Positions 1 through 5,368 are shown, numbered from the stretch's first letter. The stretch is 6,828 nucleotides of DNA from Gemmataceae bacterium (GCA_947474875.1 CANJKY010000197.1:1-6828), one strand, 5' to 3'. Numbers and translations are program-made. Notes: generated from the sequence alone by a model not told the origin.

Positions 1-60
1 CCCCCCCCCCCCCCGGGAGGGGGGGGCTGAAATACCACCCCTCTCCCCGGCTCGACCTGC
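1..60. repeat. C14 homopolymer followed by G-rich tract
   Basis: The window opens with 14 consecutive C, then GGG, one A and eight G (15-26), followed by a short CT-rich stretch near 48-58. The C run and G run can fold on each other, and the G run can also pair with the later CT-rich stretch. No reading frame of interest is present. Such homopolymers are error-prone in assembly and may mark a low-quality edge or a terminator-like hairpin between two genes. No function is assigned. Confidence 0.5.
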
Positions 61-71
61 GGTCTCACCGA

Positions 72-94
72 CCCTCTCCCTCAAGGGGGGAGGG
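72..94 (-). terminator. Candidate hairpin terminator downstream of thiO-like gene
   Basis: A pyrimidine arm (72-81) faces a purine arm (85-94) across a CAA loop, giving a stem of about 10 pairs that starts 7 bases beyond the stop of the oxidase gene. On the plus-strand transcript two of the pairs are G-U; on the minus-strand transcript those two become A-C mismatches, so the fold is stronger for plus-strand RNA. No T tract follows on either side. It could serve as a factor-assisted terminator for the oxidase gene or simply be a dispersed repeat. Confidence 0.35.
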
Positions 95-101
95 GGAAAG
101 A

Positions 102-1163
102 TCATGACCGGAACGCCGGCCGCACCTTCTCCGGCGTTCGGTCCAGCCGGAACGCATCGTGCGGAATGCCCGCCGGCGGGCCGCCGAACAACTCCCGCAC
201 CATCAGCGCCGTGCCGATCGACAACTGCACCCCGGCGCGGAAGTGGCCGACGGCCGCGACCACGTTCGGCAGCGCCGGCATTGGGCCGATGAACGGCAGG
301 CCGTCCGGCGACCCCGGCCGCAGTCCGGCCCACGTCTTCTCCACCTCGGCGGCCCGCAGCTCCGGGCACAGGGCGAACGCGAACCGCTTCAGCCCCTCCA
401 CCCCCTCCAGGGTGTTCGCCTTCTCGAACCCGGCTTCGGGTTCCTCCGTCGAGCCGACCAGCACCCGGCCGTCCGGCCGCGGCACCAGGTACCGCTTGCC
501 GTGCATGACGATGTGCGGGACCGGCGGGCGCTCACAACGGAACAGTACGATCTGCCCGCGGACCGGCGTCACCGGCAGGTCGAACCCGAGCGGGCGGAGG
601 AACTCGCCGGCCCACGCGCCGGCGGCGAGCAGGTAGCGGCGGTCTGGGCGGAGGTCGGCCGGGCCGAACGGCGTGTGCGGCCGCAGGGCGACGCCGGCGC
701 GTTCGCACGCGGCGACCAGCGCCCGCAGGTGCCACGGGTTCCGCACCTGGGCGAAGTCGGGGAGGAGGTTGTGTTCCGCTCGCTCCGCGAGCGGCCGCTC
801 GCGGAGCGAGCGGAACACGATCCCCTCCTCCTCCCACATCCCCAGCACGTCGGCGTCGGCTTCCCCCAATATCTCGATCCCGCCGCACCGCACGTACCCG
901 TTGTCGATCCCGGTCACCGCCCGCAACTCGGCCGAGAATTCGGCGAACCGGCTGACGCTCTCCGCGCGCAGCCTGTCCGCCGGCGTCGCCGCCCGGGCCG
1001 GGTTGCCCGGCGGCAGGATGCCGGCCCCGGCCCAGCTCGCCTCGCGGCCGAGGTCCTGCCGGTCGAGCACCTCGACCCGCCTTCCCCCTTTTGCCAGGAA
1101 GTACGCCGCCGTCAGGCCGATGATTCCGCCGCCGATGACCGTCACGTCCGGGTGGTTCGCCAT
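102..1163 (-). CDS. thiO: FAD-dependent glycine/D-amino-acid oxidase, ThiO-like
   Basis: A 353-residue flavoprotein of the DAO family. The N-terminus carries the FAD dinucleotide-binding motif VIGGGIIGL (residues 8-16), followed by an acidic end of strand 2 (EVLDR, 31-35) and the EASWAGAGIL segment (41-50) typical of glycine oxidases. A second FAD-contact stretch, YLLAAGAWAGEFL, lies at 177-189. Near the C-terminus are GLRPGSPDGLPFIGP (280-294) and GHFRAG (306-311), the substrate and flavin region of this family. ThiO oxidises glycine to iminoglycine for thiazole synthesis in the cytoplasm. No other thi gene is in view, so a general D-amino-acid or sarcosine-type oxidase is possible. I chose the ATG at 1163 because homology begins a few residues after it; the frame stays open to an ATG at 1277 but the extra 38 residues look non-coding. 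No clear Shine-Dalgarno is seen. Residues 116-131 are encoded entirely by a perfect 48-bp palindrome. Confidence 0.88.
   Translation of the reverse strand: MANHPDVTVIGGGIIGLTAAYFLAKGGRRVEVLDRQDLGREASWAGAGILPPGNPARAATPADRLRAESVSRFAEFSAELRAVTGIDNGYVRCGGIEILGEADADVLGMWEEEGIVFRSLRERPLAERAEHNLLPDFAQVRNPWHLRALVAACERAGVALRPHTPFGPADLRPDRRYLLAAGAWAGEFLRPLGFDLPVTPVRGQIVLFRCERPPVPHIVMHGKRYLVPRPDGRVLVGSTEEPEAGFEKANTLEGVEGLKRFAFALCPELRAAEVEKTWAGLRPGSPDGLPFIGPMPALPNVVAAVGHFRAGVQLSIGTALMVRELFGGPPAGIPHDAFRLDRTPEKVRPAFRS
771..818. repeat. Perfect 48-bp palindrome inside the thiO-like gene
   Basis: The 24 bases 771-794 are the exact reverse complement of 795-818, with no loop; the centre is GCGGCCGC. Each half is also a hairpin by itself: CCGCTCG (776-782), loop CTCCG, CGAGCGG (788-794), and the mirror image with loop CGGAG at 795-813. 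The layout is two REP-like units head to head. It covers exactly codons 116-131 of the oxidase, encoding VFRSLRERPLAERAEH, and because it is palindromic and in register the opposite strand encodes the same peptide. A looser outer stem of nine pairs (760-768 with 827-835) flanks it. Whether it inserted or replaced existing sequence cannot be told without homologues. Confidence 0.9.
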
Positions 1164-1300
1164 GCGGGTGTTATACGCTGGCAAGCTGGGCAACGCCGGC
1201 CGGCCGGTTTCCCGCCGGTTGCAATTATTACCCATCGACAACCCCGCTTCCGGCCGGTATTCCGCCCCCCTCATCACGACTGAAGCCGTCCGGGGCGGGT

Positions 1301-1318
1301 TGCGGTTGGGGAACCGCA
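1301..1318. repeat. Stem-loop, 7-bp perfect stem, GGGG loop
   Basis: TGCGGTT (1301-1307) and AACCGCA (1312-1318) are exact reverse complements around GGGG, with wobble pairs possible outside. It has no T tract and lies far from either flanking stop codon, so a terminator role is not supported. Confidence 0.5.
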
Positions 1319-1340
1319 GTTCATCATCGAACGGGGCCGA

Positions 1341-1370
1341 TGTCCGCCCGCCGGTTGGCGCGGGCGGACC
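1341..1370. repeat. Stem-loop, 10-bp perfect stem
   Basis: GTCCGCCCGC (1342-1351) pairs exactly with GCGGGCGGAC (1360-1369) across the 8-base loop CGGTTGGC. It lies in the non-coding stretch upstream of the sigma gene. Its role is unknown; it is one of four stem-loops in this region. Confidence 0.55.
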
Positions 1371-1495
1371 GCTCGTGCCGGTGCGCCCGCCCGGATTGGG
1401 TGGCGCGGGTGTGCCCGTCGCGGGCGTGGTGAGGGCGGGGGAGTGCGGTAGCGGTGGCGGATCGCGGGGTTTGATTCACCCGCGGGGAACACGCC

Positions 1496-1503
1496 GCCGA
1501 TAC
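1496..1503 (+). promoter_or_regulatory. Possible FliA-type -10 element (GCCGATAC)
   Basis: GCCGATAC matches seven of eight positions of the established sigma-28 -10 consensus GCCGATAA and lies about 190 bases upstream of the FliA-like sigma gene. The position expected for the -35 (near 1477-1484) does not resemble TAAAGTTT. The match may be chance in GC-rich DNA. If real, the sigma factor would be autoregulated. Confidence 0.18.
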
Positions 1504-1603
1504 TAGCGAAGCGGTGCCGGTCTGTACTTCCCGACGGCACCACGGGGGGATCGGTTTGCGTCACAGGTCGGTCGTTCGCCCGGCTCCCCGGCCGGTGCGG
1601 ACG

Positions 1604-1653
1604 GCGCGGACCGCGGCCTCTCGAACCGGCGGTCAAGGCCGACCGGTCCGCGC
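1604..1653 (+). promoter_or_regulatory. Long leader stem-loop upstream of the sigma gene
   Basis: The arm GCGCGGACCG (1604-1613) pairs exactly with CGGTCCGCGC (1644-1653). The stem continues inward with CGGCC (1614-1618) and GGCCG (1637-1641) after a two-base bulge (1642-1643), closing on an 18-base loop (1619-1636). That makes 15 pairs ending 40 bases before the sigma ATG, so it would probably lie in the 5' leader of that mRNA. It could affect transcript stability or translation. No known riboswitch class was recognised. Confidence 0.5.
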
Positions 1654-1681
1654 GAGTCGCCGGTGACGCGAGCCTCTCATC

Positions 1682-1688
1682 AGGGAGG
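1682..1688 (+). promoter_or_regulatory. Shine-Dalgarno for the sigma factor gene
   Basis: AGGGAGG lies five bases before the ATG at 1694. It is the clearest ribosome binding site in the window and fixes the sigma gene start. Confidence 0.8.
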
Positions 1689-1693
1689 ATCCG

Positions 1694-2470
1694 ATGGTGG
1701 CGCAGGTCGAAACGGACATCTTGCAGACGTGGCGGGACTATCGGGCGTGCCCGACGGTGGACCGCCGCAACCGTCTGCTGGAACACTACCTCCCGCTGGT
1801 CAAGTACAACGCCGAGCGGATCTGGCAGCGGCTGCCGGACGGCGTGGACCTGGACGACCTGATCTCGGCCGGCACGTTCGGGCTGATGGACGCGGTGGAC
1901 GCGTTCGACCTGGACCGCGGGGTGAAGTTCGAGACGTACTGCGTGCCGCGGATCCGCGGGGCGATGCTGGACGAGCTGAGGAGCATGGACTGGGTGCCGC
2001 GGCTGGTGCGGAGCAAGCAGAGCAAGTGCGAGGCCGCCCGCAAGCAGTTGGAAGCCGCCCTCGGCCGCCCGCCCACCCGCGAGGAGCTGGCCGCCAAGCT
2101 GGGCGTGCCGATGGAGCAGATCGAGGCGTTCGTCGGCGAGGCCACCGCCGTCAACCTGGTGAGCCTGAACAAGAAGTGGTACGAGACGGACAGCTACAAG
2201 GACGTGCGGGAAATCGACATCCTGGAAGACAAGAAGGCCGAGGACCCGACCGGCCGGCTGCAGAACCGCGACCTGATGCGGCTGGTGACGCGGGGGCTGA
2301 ACCGGAACGAGCGGCTCATCGTCATCCTCTACTACTACGAGGAGATGACGATGAAGGAGATCGGGGCGACGCTCAACCTGAGTGAGAGTCGGGTGAGCCA
2401 GATGCACAGCAGCATCGTCGCCCGGTTGCAGGCCCAACTCCAGAAACGCCGGCCCGAGTTCTCGAACTGA
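1694..2470 (+). CDS. RNA polymerase sigma factor, FliA/WhiG (sigma-28) type
   Basis: A 258-residue alternative sigma factor of the sigma-70 group 3. Region 2 spans about 26-97, with the core-binding and -10-melting segment LPLVKYNAERIW (33-44), DDLISAGTFGLMDAVDAFD (54-72) and FETYCVPRIRGAMLDELR (79-96), followed by DWVPR (99-103), a signature of FliA and WhiG. Region 3 follows (about 107-155, with PPTREELAAKLG). Region 4 lies near 198-250, with the helix-turn-helix MTMKEIGATLNLSESRVSQM (218-237) that reads the -35. Length fits FliA. It would direct core polymerase to a dedicated regulon, in FliA usually motility genes; no flagellar or anti-sigma (FlgM) gene is visible here, so the regulon is unknown. 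The start is set by a strong Shine-Dalgarno. A long leader hairpin precedes it, and a minus-strand frame is open across its whole length. Confidence 0.93.
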   Translation: MVAQVETDILQTWRDYRACPTVDRRNRLLEHYLPLVKYNAERIWQRLPDGVDLDDLISAGTFGLMDAVDAFDLDRGVKFETYCVPRIRGAMLDELRSMDWVPRLVRSKQSKCEAARKQLEAALGRPPTREELAAKLGVPMEQIEAFVGEATAVNLVSLNKKWYETDSYKDVREIDILEDKKAEDPTGRLQNRDLMRLVTRGLNRNERLIVILYYYEEMTMKEIGATLNLSESRVSQMHSSIVARLQAQLQKRRPEFSN

Positions 2471-2527
2471 GCGAGCGAGTAATGGAACCGCGACCGGCGG
2501 GAGGGCGGCGGGCGGGTCGCCGGGCAG

Positions 2528-2548
2528 GGCGGGGCCGCCAGCCCCGCC
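2528..2548. terminator. Candidate bidirectional terminator hairpin
   Basis: GGCGGGGC (2528-2535) and GCCCCGCC (2541-2548) are exact reverse complements around CGCCA. It sits 57 bases after the sigma stop, exactly where the recognisable part of the opposing minus-strand protein ends, so it lies at a convergent junction. There is no T tract, so intrinsic termination is unproven; it may be a dispersed repeat. Confidence 0.4.
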
Positions 2549-3187
2549 GGGGGTGTTGTACTTCACCGCCACATACGGCTGGCCCACCTTCTTGAACCGG
2601 TTGATCTCCGGGTGCGACTCGGCGTACTGCTGCAACCCCTTGTTGTCGAACGTCACCCGCCCGCGGTAGTGGGTGACCAGCACCGACCCGTGCCCGAACG
2701 TGCGGCCGAGCGCCAGCACCGCCGCCTTCACCGCCGCCTCCGCCTCGGCCAGCCGCTCGGCCACCGCCTTCAGTTCCGGCGACATCTCGGCGTCGATCGC
2801 GTCCAACTCCGGCTGCACCTTCGCCATCACGTCCAGCCGGCGGAAGGTGTACCGCTGCTGGGCGGCCAGCGCCGCCGCCCGCACCCCCTCCAGGTGGTCG
2901 AACAGGGCGGTGATCTCCATCGGGCCGACCGCCGGGGCCGCCGATCGCCGGTGCCGCAGCTTGTGCCACGCCACCTCGAACGGGCTGGTCGGCGGCTCCT
3001 CCCCGCGATGCACCCGCAGGAACCGCTCCTGGTCCGGCGTGGACGGGGCGATGGCGCCGTCGGTGAGGGCGGTCATCCAGTACCCGAACTTGCCCAGCAG
3101 TTGCCGCTCGGCGTCGGTCAGGTCGGCGTCGGCCGGCACCGGGTAGCCGTCGCGGCGGAGCCAGTCGGCGTGGTCGGCGGTGGACAT
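2549..3187 (-). CDS. Uncharacterised DUF413/MaoP-like protein, stop codon not found
   Basis: About 213 residues are convincing as protein. Residues 23-79 (LTDAERQLLGKFGYWMTAL, then P-x-T, FLRVHRGEEPPTSPFEVAW) follow the pattern of the DUF413/MaoP (YifE) family: a 'leucine-x-x-x-G' helix, P-x-T-x-x-E-x-x-F, then G-x-x-x-P-x-S-x-x-E-x-x-W. A charged helical, possibly coiled-coil part (about 95-158) follows. The C-terminal segment LGRTFGHGSVLVTHYRGR (160-177), then TFDNKGLQQYAESHPEI (179-195), resembles a small domain I associate with uncharacterised bacterial proteins, without a function. In E. coli MaoP acts in Ter-macrodomain organisation; transfer of that role here is speculative. I chose ATG 3187; an in-frame ATG at 3217 lies two bases from the upstream stop. 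It follows the response regulator by 31 bases and is probably cotranscribed. No stop occurs near P213: the frame continues to 1274. Loss of the stop, a frameshift or a sequence error could explain this. Confidence 0.6.
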
Positions 3188-3218
3188 GACAGGTCTCGCA
3201 CGGGGGTCCCACCGCATC

Positions 3219-3929
3219 TTACTCGTCCTCGTCCGTCACCGGCTGGGCGTCGGTCGGCTCGGTGCCGCGGAGCATGTACCCCTCGCCCCACTTGGACAGG
3301 ATGAGCGGCGGGTCGAACCCGACGTCCACCTTCTTCCGCAGGTAGCGGATGTACACGGCGATGAGGTTGGAGTTCGGCTCGCCCAGTTCGTCGTACAGCC
3401 CCCGCCAGATGGCGTCGTGCGTCACCACCCGGCCGGCGCGGGCGGCCAGGAAGTCGAGCAGGGCGAACTCGCGGGGGGTGAGCTCGATCGGCCTGCCGGA
3501 CCGGGTGACGGTGTGCGCGGCGGTGTCGATCTCCAGATCGTGGATGCGGCGGATCGGGTCGGACTTGGTGTGCGTGCGGCGGGCCAGCGCCCGCACCCGC
3601 GCCAGCAGCTCGTCCACCGCGAACGGCTTGGCCAGGTAGTCGTCCGCCCCGCGGTCCAGCCCCGCCACCTTATCGGCGGTGCGGCCCTTCGCCGTCAGCA
3701 TGATGACGTGCGCGCCAACCCCGGCCCGTCGCCAGCGGGAGAGCAGCGTGAGCCCGTCCACCTTGGGCAGCATGACGTCGAGCACGATCAGGTCGTAGGC
3801 GGTGCGGCCGACCCGCGCGTCCGCCTGCTCGCCGTCGGTCGCCACCTCCGCCTCGTACCCGTCCTCTTCCAGCGCCTGCCGCACGGCACGGGCCAGCGGC
3901 GGCTGGTCTTCGACCACCAGTATGCGCAC
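3219..3929 (-). CDS. OmpR-family two-component response regulator
   Basis: A 236-residue cytoplasmic response regulator with complete receiver and DNA-binding domains. The receiver (about 1-118) has acidic residues E7 and D8, phosphoacceptor D51 in DLIVLDVMLPKVDG, the switch threonine T79 in HVIMLTAKG, and K101 in YLAKPF. The OmpR/PhoB winged helix (about 127-222) has LTPREFALLDFLA (150-162), the recognition-helix stretch SNLIAVYIRYLRKKVD (187-202) and the closing hairpin GEGYMLR (215-221). The tail is acidic. A phosphorylated dimer would bind direct repeats at promoters. Translation starts at GTG (3929), supported by GAGGG (minus strand, 3941-3937) seven bases before. The next gene in the operon is the DUF413-like protein rather than a histidine kinase, so the partner kinase must lie elsewhere or on the other side outside the window. 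It is divergent from the aldose epimerase, with 211 bases between. Confidence 0.95.
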   Translation of the reverse strand: MRILVVEDQPPLARAVRQALEEDGYEAEVATDGEQADARVGRTAYDLIVLDVMLPKVDGLTLLSRWRRAGVGAHVIMLTAKGRTADKVAGLDRGADDYLAKPFAVDELLARVRALARRTHTKSDPIRRIHDLEIDTAAHTVTRSGRPIELTPREFALLDFLAARAGRVVTHDAIWRGLYDELGEPNSNLIAVYIRYLRKKVDVGFDPPLILSKWGEGYMLRGTEPTDAQPVTDEDE

Positions 3930-4140
3930 GACAACACCCTCGCGGGTCGCGATCCGGGTCGGGGTCCGTCGGGTCGAATCGCGTCGGGTGCCAGGAAGGT
4001 TGCGAGCCGTGCGAGTACACCGCCGCGATTCTCATTCATTTGACACCACCCGGCGGCGGATGGGAAGCCCTGATCCGTTGGCCGCCGGTTCGCCCGCCGC
4101 GTATGCTGTCCGCCGTCCCGTTTCCTTCGGAACCCTTACG
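3930..4140. promoter_or_regulatory. Divergent promoter region with repeated GGGTC motifs
   Basis: This 211-base region separates the response regulator (leftward) from the epimerase (rightward). Within 3944-3989 the pentamer GGGTC occurs at 3944, 3956, 3962 and 3971, with a near copy GGGTG at 3986. The longer CGTCGGGT occurs twice, at 3967-3974 and 3982-3989, a 15-base period. Direct repeats close to the regulator's start could be its own binding sites, but the period does not match the usual 10-11 bases of OmpR-type boxes, and GC bias makes such repeats likely by chance. Confidence 0.3.
4078..4107 (+). promoter_or_regulatory. Possible sigma-70-like promoter of the aldose epimerase gene
   Basis: TTGGCC (4078-4083) and TATGCT (4102-4107) each match four of six housekeeping consensus positions, with an 18-base spacer, and lie 33 bases before the ATG at 4141. 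A perfect TTGACA exists at 4040-4045 but has no -10 at the right distance. No Shine-Dalgarno is obvious before 4141. Confidence 0.3.
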
Positions 4141-5310
4141 ATGCGCCTCCCCCTCTCCCTGCTGGTGGTGTTCGCCATGACCACACTCGCCACCGCCCAG
4201 TCCAAGCCGGCCGGCCCGGCGGTCAAGGACGAGCCGTTCGGCACCGCCCCGGAAATCCCCAACCCGGCGGACAAGGCGAAACCCATCCGCCCGGAGTCGA
4301 AGATCACCGCGTACACCCTGGTGAACAAGAGCGGGGCGTGGGTGAAGATCCTCACCCTGGGCGGGATCATCGCCGAGCTGCACGTGCCGGACCGGGACGG
4401 CAAGCTGGGCGACGTGGTGCTCGGGTTCGACTCGATCGACGGCTACCTGAAGGACTCGCCGTACTTCGGGTGCATCACCGGGCGGGTGGCCAACCGCATC
4501 GCCAACGGCAAGTTCACCCTGGACGGGAAGGAGTACGCGGTGCCGGTGAACAACGGCAAGAACAGCCTGCACGGCGGCACCGCCGGGTTCGACAAGATGG
4601 TGTGGAAGGCGGACGCCAGCCTGAGCGCCCACGGGCCGACGCTGAAGCTGACGTACACCAGCCCGGACGGCAGCCAGGGGTACCCCGGCGAGCTGAGCTG
4701 CGTGGTGCAGTACACCTGGACGGACGCCAACGAGCTGCGGATCGACTACTCGGCCACCACCAACAAGGCGACGGTGGTGAACCTGACCAACCACAGCTAC
4801 TTCAACCTGGGCGGGCACGCCAGCGGCACCGTCCTGGACCACGAGCTGACACTGGCCGCGGACAAGTACACGCCGACCGACGACAGCCTGATCCCGATCG
4901 GCAAGATCGAGCCGGTGGCGGGCACCCCGCTCGACTTCACCAAGCCGGCCAAGATCGGCGCGCGGATCAAGCAGATCAAGGCCGACCCGGTGGGGTACGA
5001 CCACAACTTCGTCCACGGGGACAAGAACACCGCCGAGCCGAAGCTGTGCGCCACCGTGACCGAGCCGAAGAGCGGGCGGGTGATGGAGGTGCGGACCACC
5101 GAGCCGGGCGTGCAGCTGTACACCGGCAACTTCCTGGACGGGAAGGTGAAGGGCAAGGGCGGGGCGGTGTACCCGCAGTACGGGGCGATCTGCCTGGAGA
5201 CGCAGCACTTCCCGGACTCGCCGAACCAGCCGACCTTCCCGAGCATCACCCTGAAGCCGGGCGACGAGTACCGCACCACCACCATCTACAAGTTCGGCAC
5301 GGCGAAGTGA
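4141..5310 (+). CDS. Exported aldose 1-epimerase (galactose mutarotase)
   Basis: A 389-residue GalM-family enzyme that interconverts alpha and beta anomers of aldoses. Catalytic and substrate motifs are complete: NSLHGG with H144, NLTNHSYFNLGG with H218 (the general acid), GYDHNF with D287 (sugar binding), and CLETQHFPDSPNQP with E353 (the general base). GCITGRVANRIANG (110-123) is another conserved family stretch. An N-terminal signal peptide is clear: M-R, a hydrophobic core (3-17), and a likely cleavage after ATAQ (about residue 20). A lysine/proline-rich linker (21-52) precedes the domain, which explains why it is longer than cytoplasmic GalM (about 340). It probably acts in the periplasm, on sugars released from polysaccharides before uptake. 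I chose the ATG at 4141 because the signal peptide begins there; the frame is open upstream to 3802 but that part is not protein-like. No sugar-use genes are adjacent, so the sugar is unknown. Confidence 0.95.
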   Translation: MRLPLSLLVVFAMTTLATAQSKPAGPAVKDEPFGTAPEIPNPADKAKPIRPESKITAYTLVNKSGAWVKILTLGGIIAELHVPDRDGKLGDVVLGFDSIDGYLKDSPYFGCITGRVANRIANGKFTLDGKEYAVPVNNGKNSLHGGTAGFDKMVWKADASLSAHGPTLKLTYTSPDGSQGYPGELSCVVQYTWTDANELRIDYSATTNKATVVNLTNHSYFNLGGHASGTVLDHELTLAADKYTPTDDSLIPIGKIEPVAGTPLDFTKPAKIGARIKQIKADPVGYDHNFVHGDKNTAEPKLCATVTEPKSGRVMEVRTTEPGVQLYTGNFLDGKVKGKGGAVYPQYGAICLETQHFPDSPNQPTFPSITLKPGDEYRTTTIYKFGTAK

Positions 5311-5332
5311 GCCGCTGGTAGGGCGGGCCGAA

Positions 5333-5350
5333 GCCGGTCGTGAGACCGGC
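5333..5350 (+). terminator. Stem-loop with GNRA-type loop after the epimerase gene
   Basis: GCCGGTC (5333-5339) and GACCGGC (5344-5350) pair perfectly around GTGA, a GNRA tetraloop in RNA. It begins 23 bases after the epimerase stop. No T tract follows. It may protect the mRNA 3' end or aid termination. The nonamer CGGCGAGCC at its 3' edge (5347-5355) recurs at 5368-5376, at the edge of the larger inverted repeat. Confidence 0.45.
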
Positions 5351-5368
5351 GAGCCCAGCCGGGTTCTC

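Larger units (their letters stand above)
1164..1693. other. Divergent intergenic region, 530 bases, stem-loop rich
   Basis: This region separates the oxidase gene (leftward) from the sigma factor (rightward), and should hold both promoters. Near the oxidase are a CCGG triple repeat (1196-1207) and an AT-rich island around 1219-1233 that reads TAATAAT on the minus strand; it might be a -10 element, but I see no good -35. Perfect stem-loops lie at 1301-1318, 1342-1369, 1513-1541 and 1604-1653. The minus-strand frame entering from 2549 stays open across this region down to 1274, but its translation is rich in P, R and G and I regard it as non-coding. No RNA gene or riboswitch was recognised. Confidence 0.6.
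1274..2548 (-). other. Antisense open frame continuing from the DUF413-like gene
   Basis: The frame of the DUF413-like gene has no stop until 1274-1276, crossing the complete sigma gene in antisense. In this phase second codon positions face each other, so an antisense stop would require TTA, CTA or TCA in the sigma gene, all rare codons at this GC content. The open frame is therefore expected by composition. Its translation is low-complexity, rich in H, R, P, V and L, with no recognisable domain. I do not consider it a separate gene, but automatic annotation may call a 647-residue protein (1274-3217) here, in place of or overlapping the sigma factor. Confidence 0.6.

Noticed and set aside
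1164..1277. N-terminal extension of the oxidase gene to the ATG at 1277
   Set aside because: The 38 extra residues have no resemblance to the family, and the FAD-binding strand begins seven residues after the ATG at 1163.
159..1283. 374-residue plus-strand frame opposite the oxidase gene
   Set aside because: Low-complexity antisense translation with no domain. Its shared 16-residue peptide with the oxidase is only a consequence of the palindrome.
1164..1300. TPP riboswitch upstream of the ThiO-like gene
   Set aside because: I looked for the conserved CUGAGA and related THI-box segments on the minus strand and did not find them.
2373..3212. 279-residue minus-strand frame overlapping the DUF413-like gene
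   Set aside because: Translation is almost only G, R, P and A, typical of a shifted shadow frame in GC-rich DNA; the frame at 3187 has family-like patterns.
4040..4045. TTGACA as the -35 of the epimerase gene
   Set aside because: At 16-18 bases downstream there is no TATAAT-like hexamer (GGAAGC and neighbours); the pair at 4078/4102 fits better.
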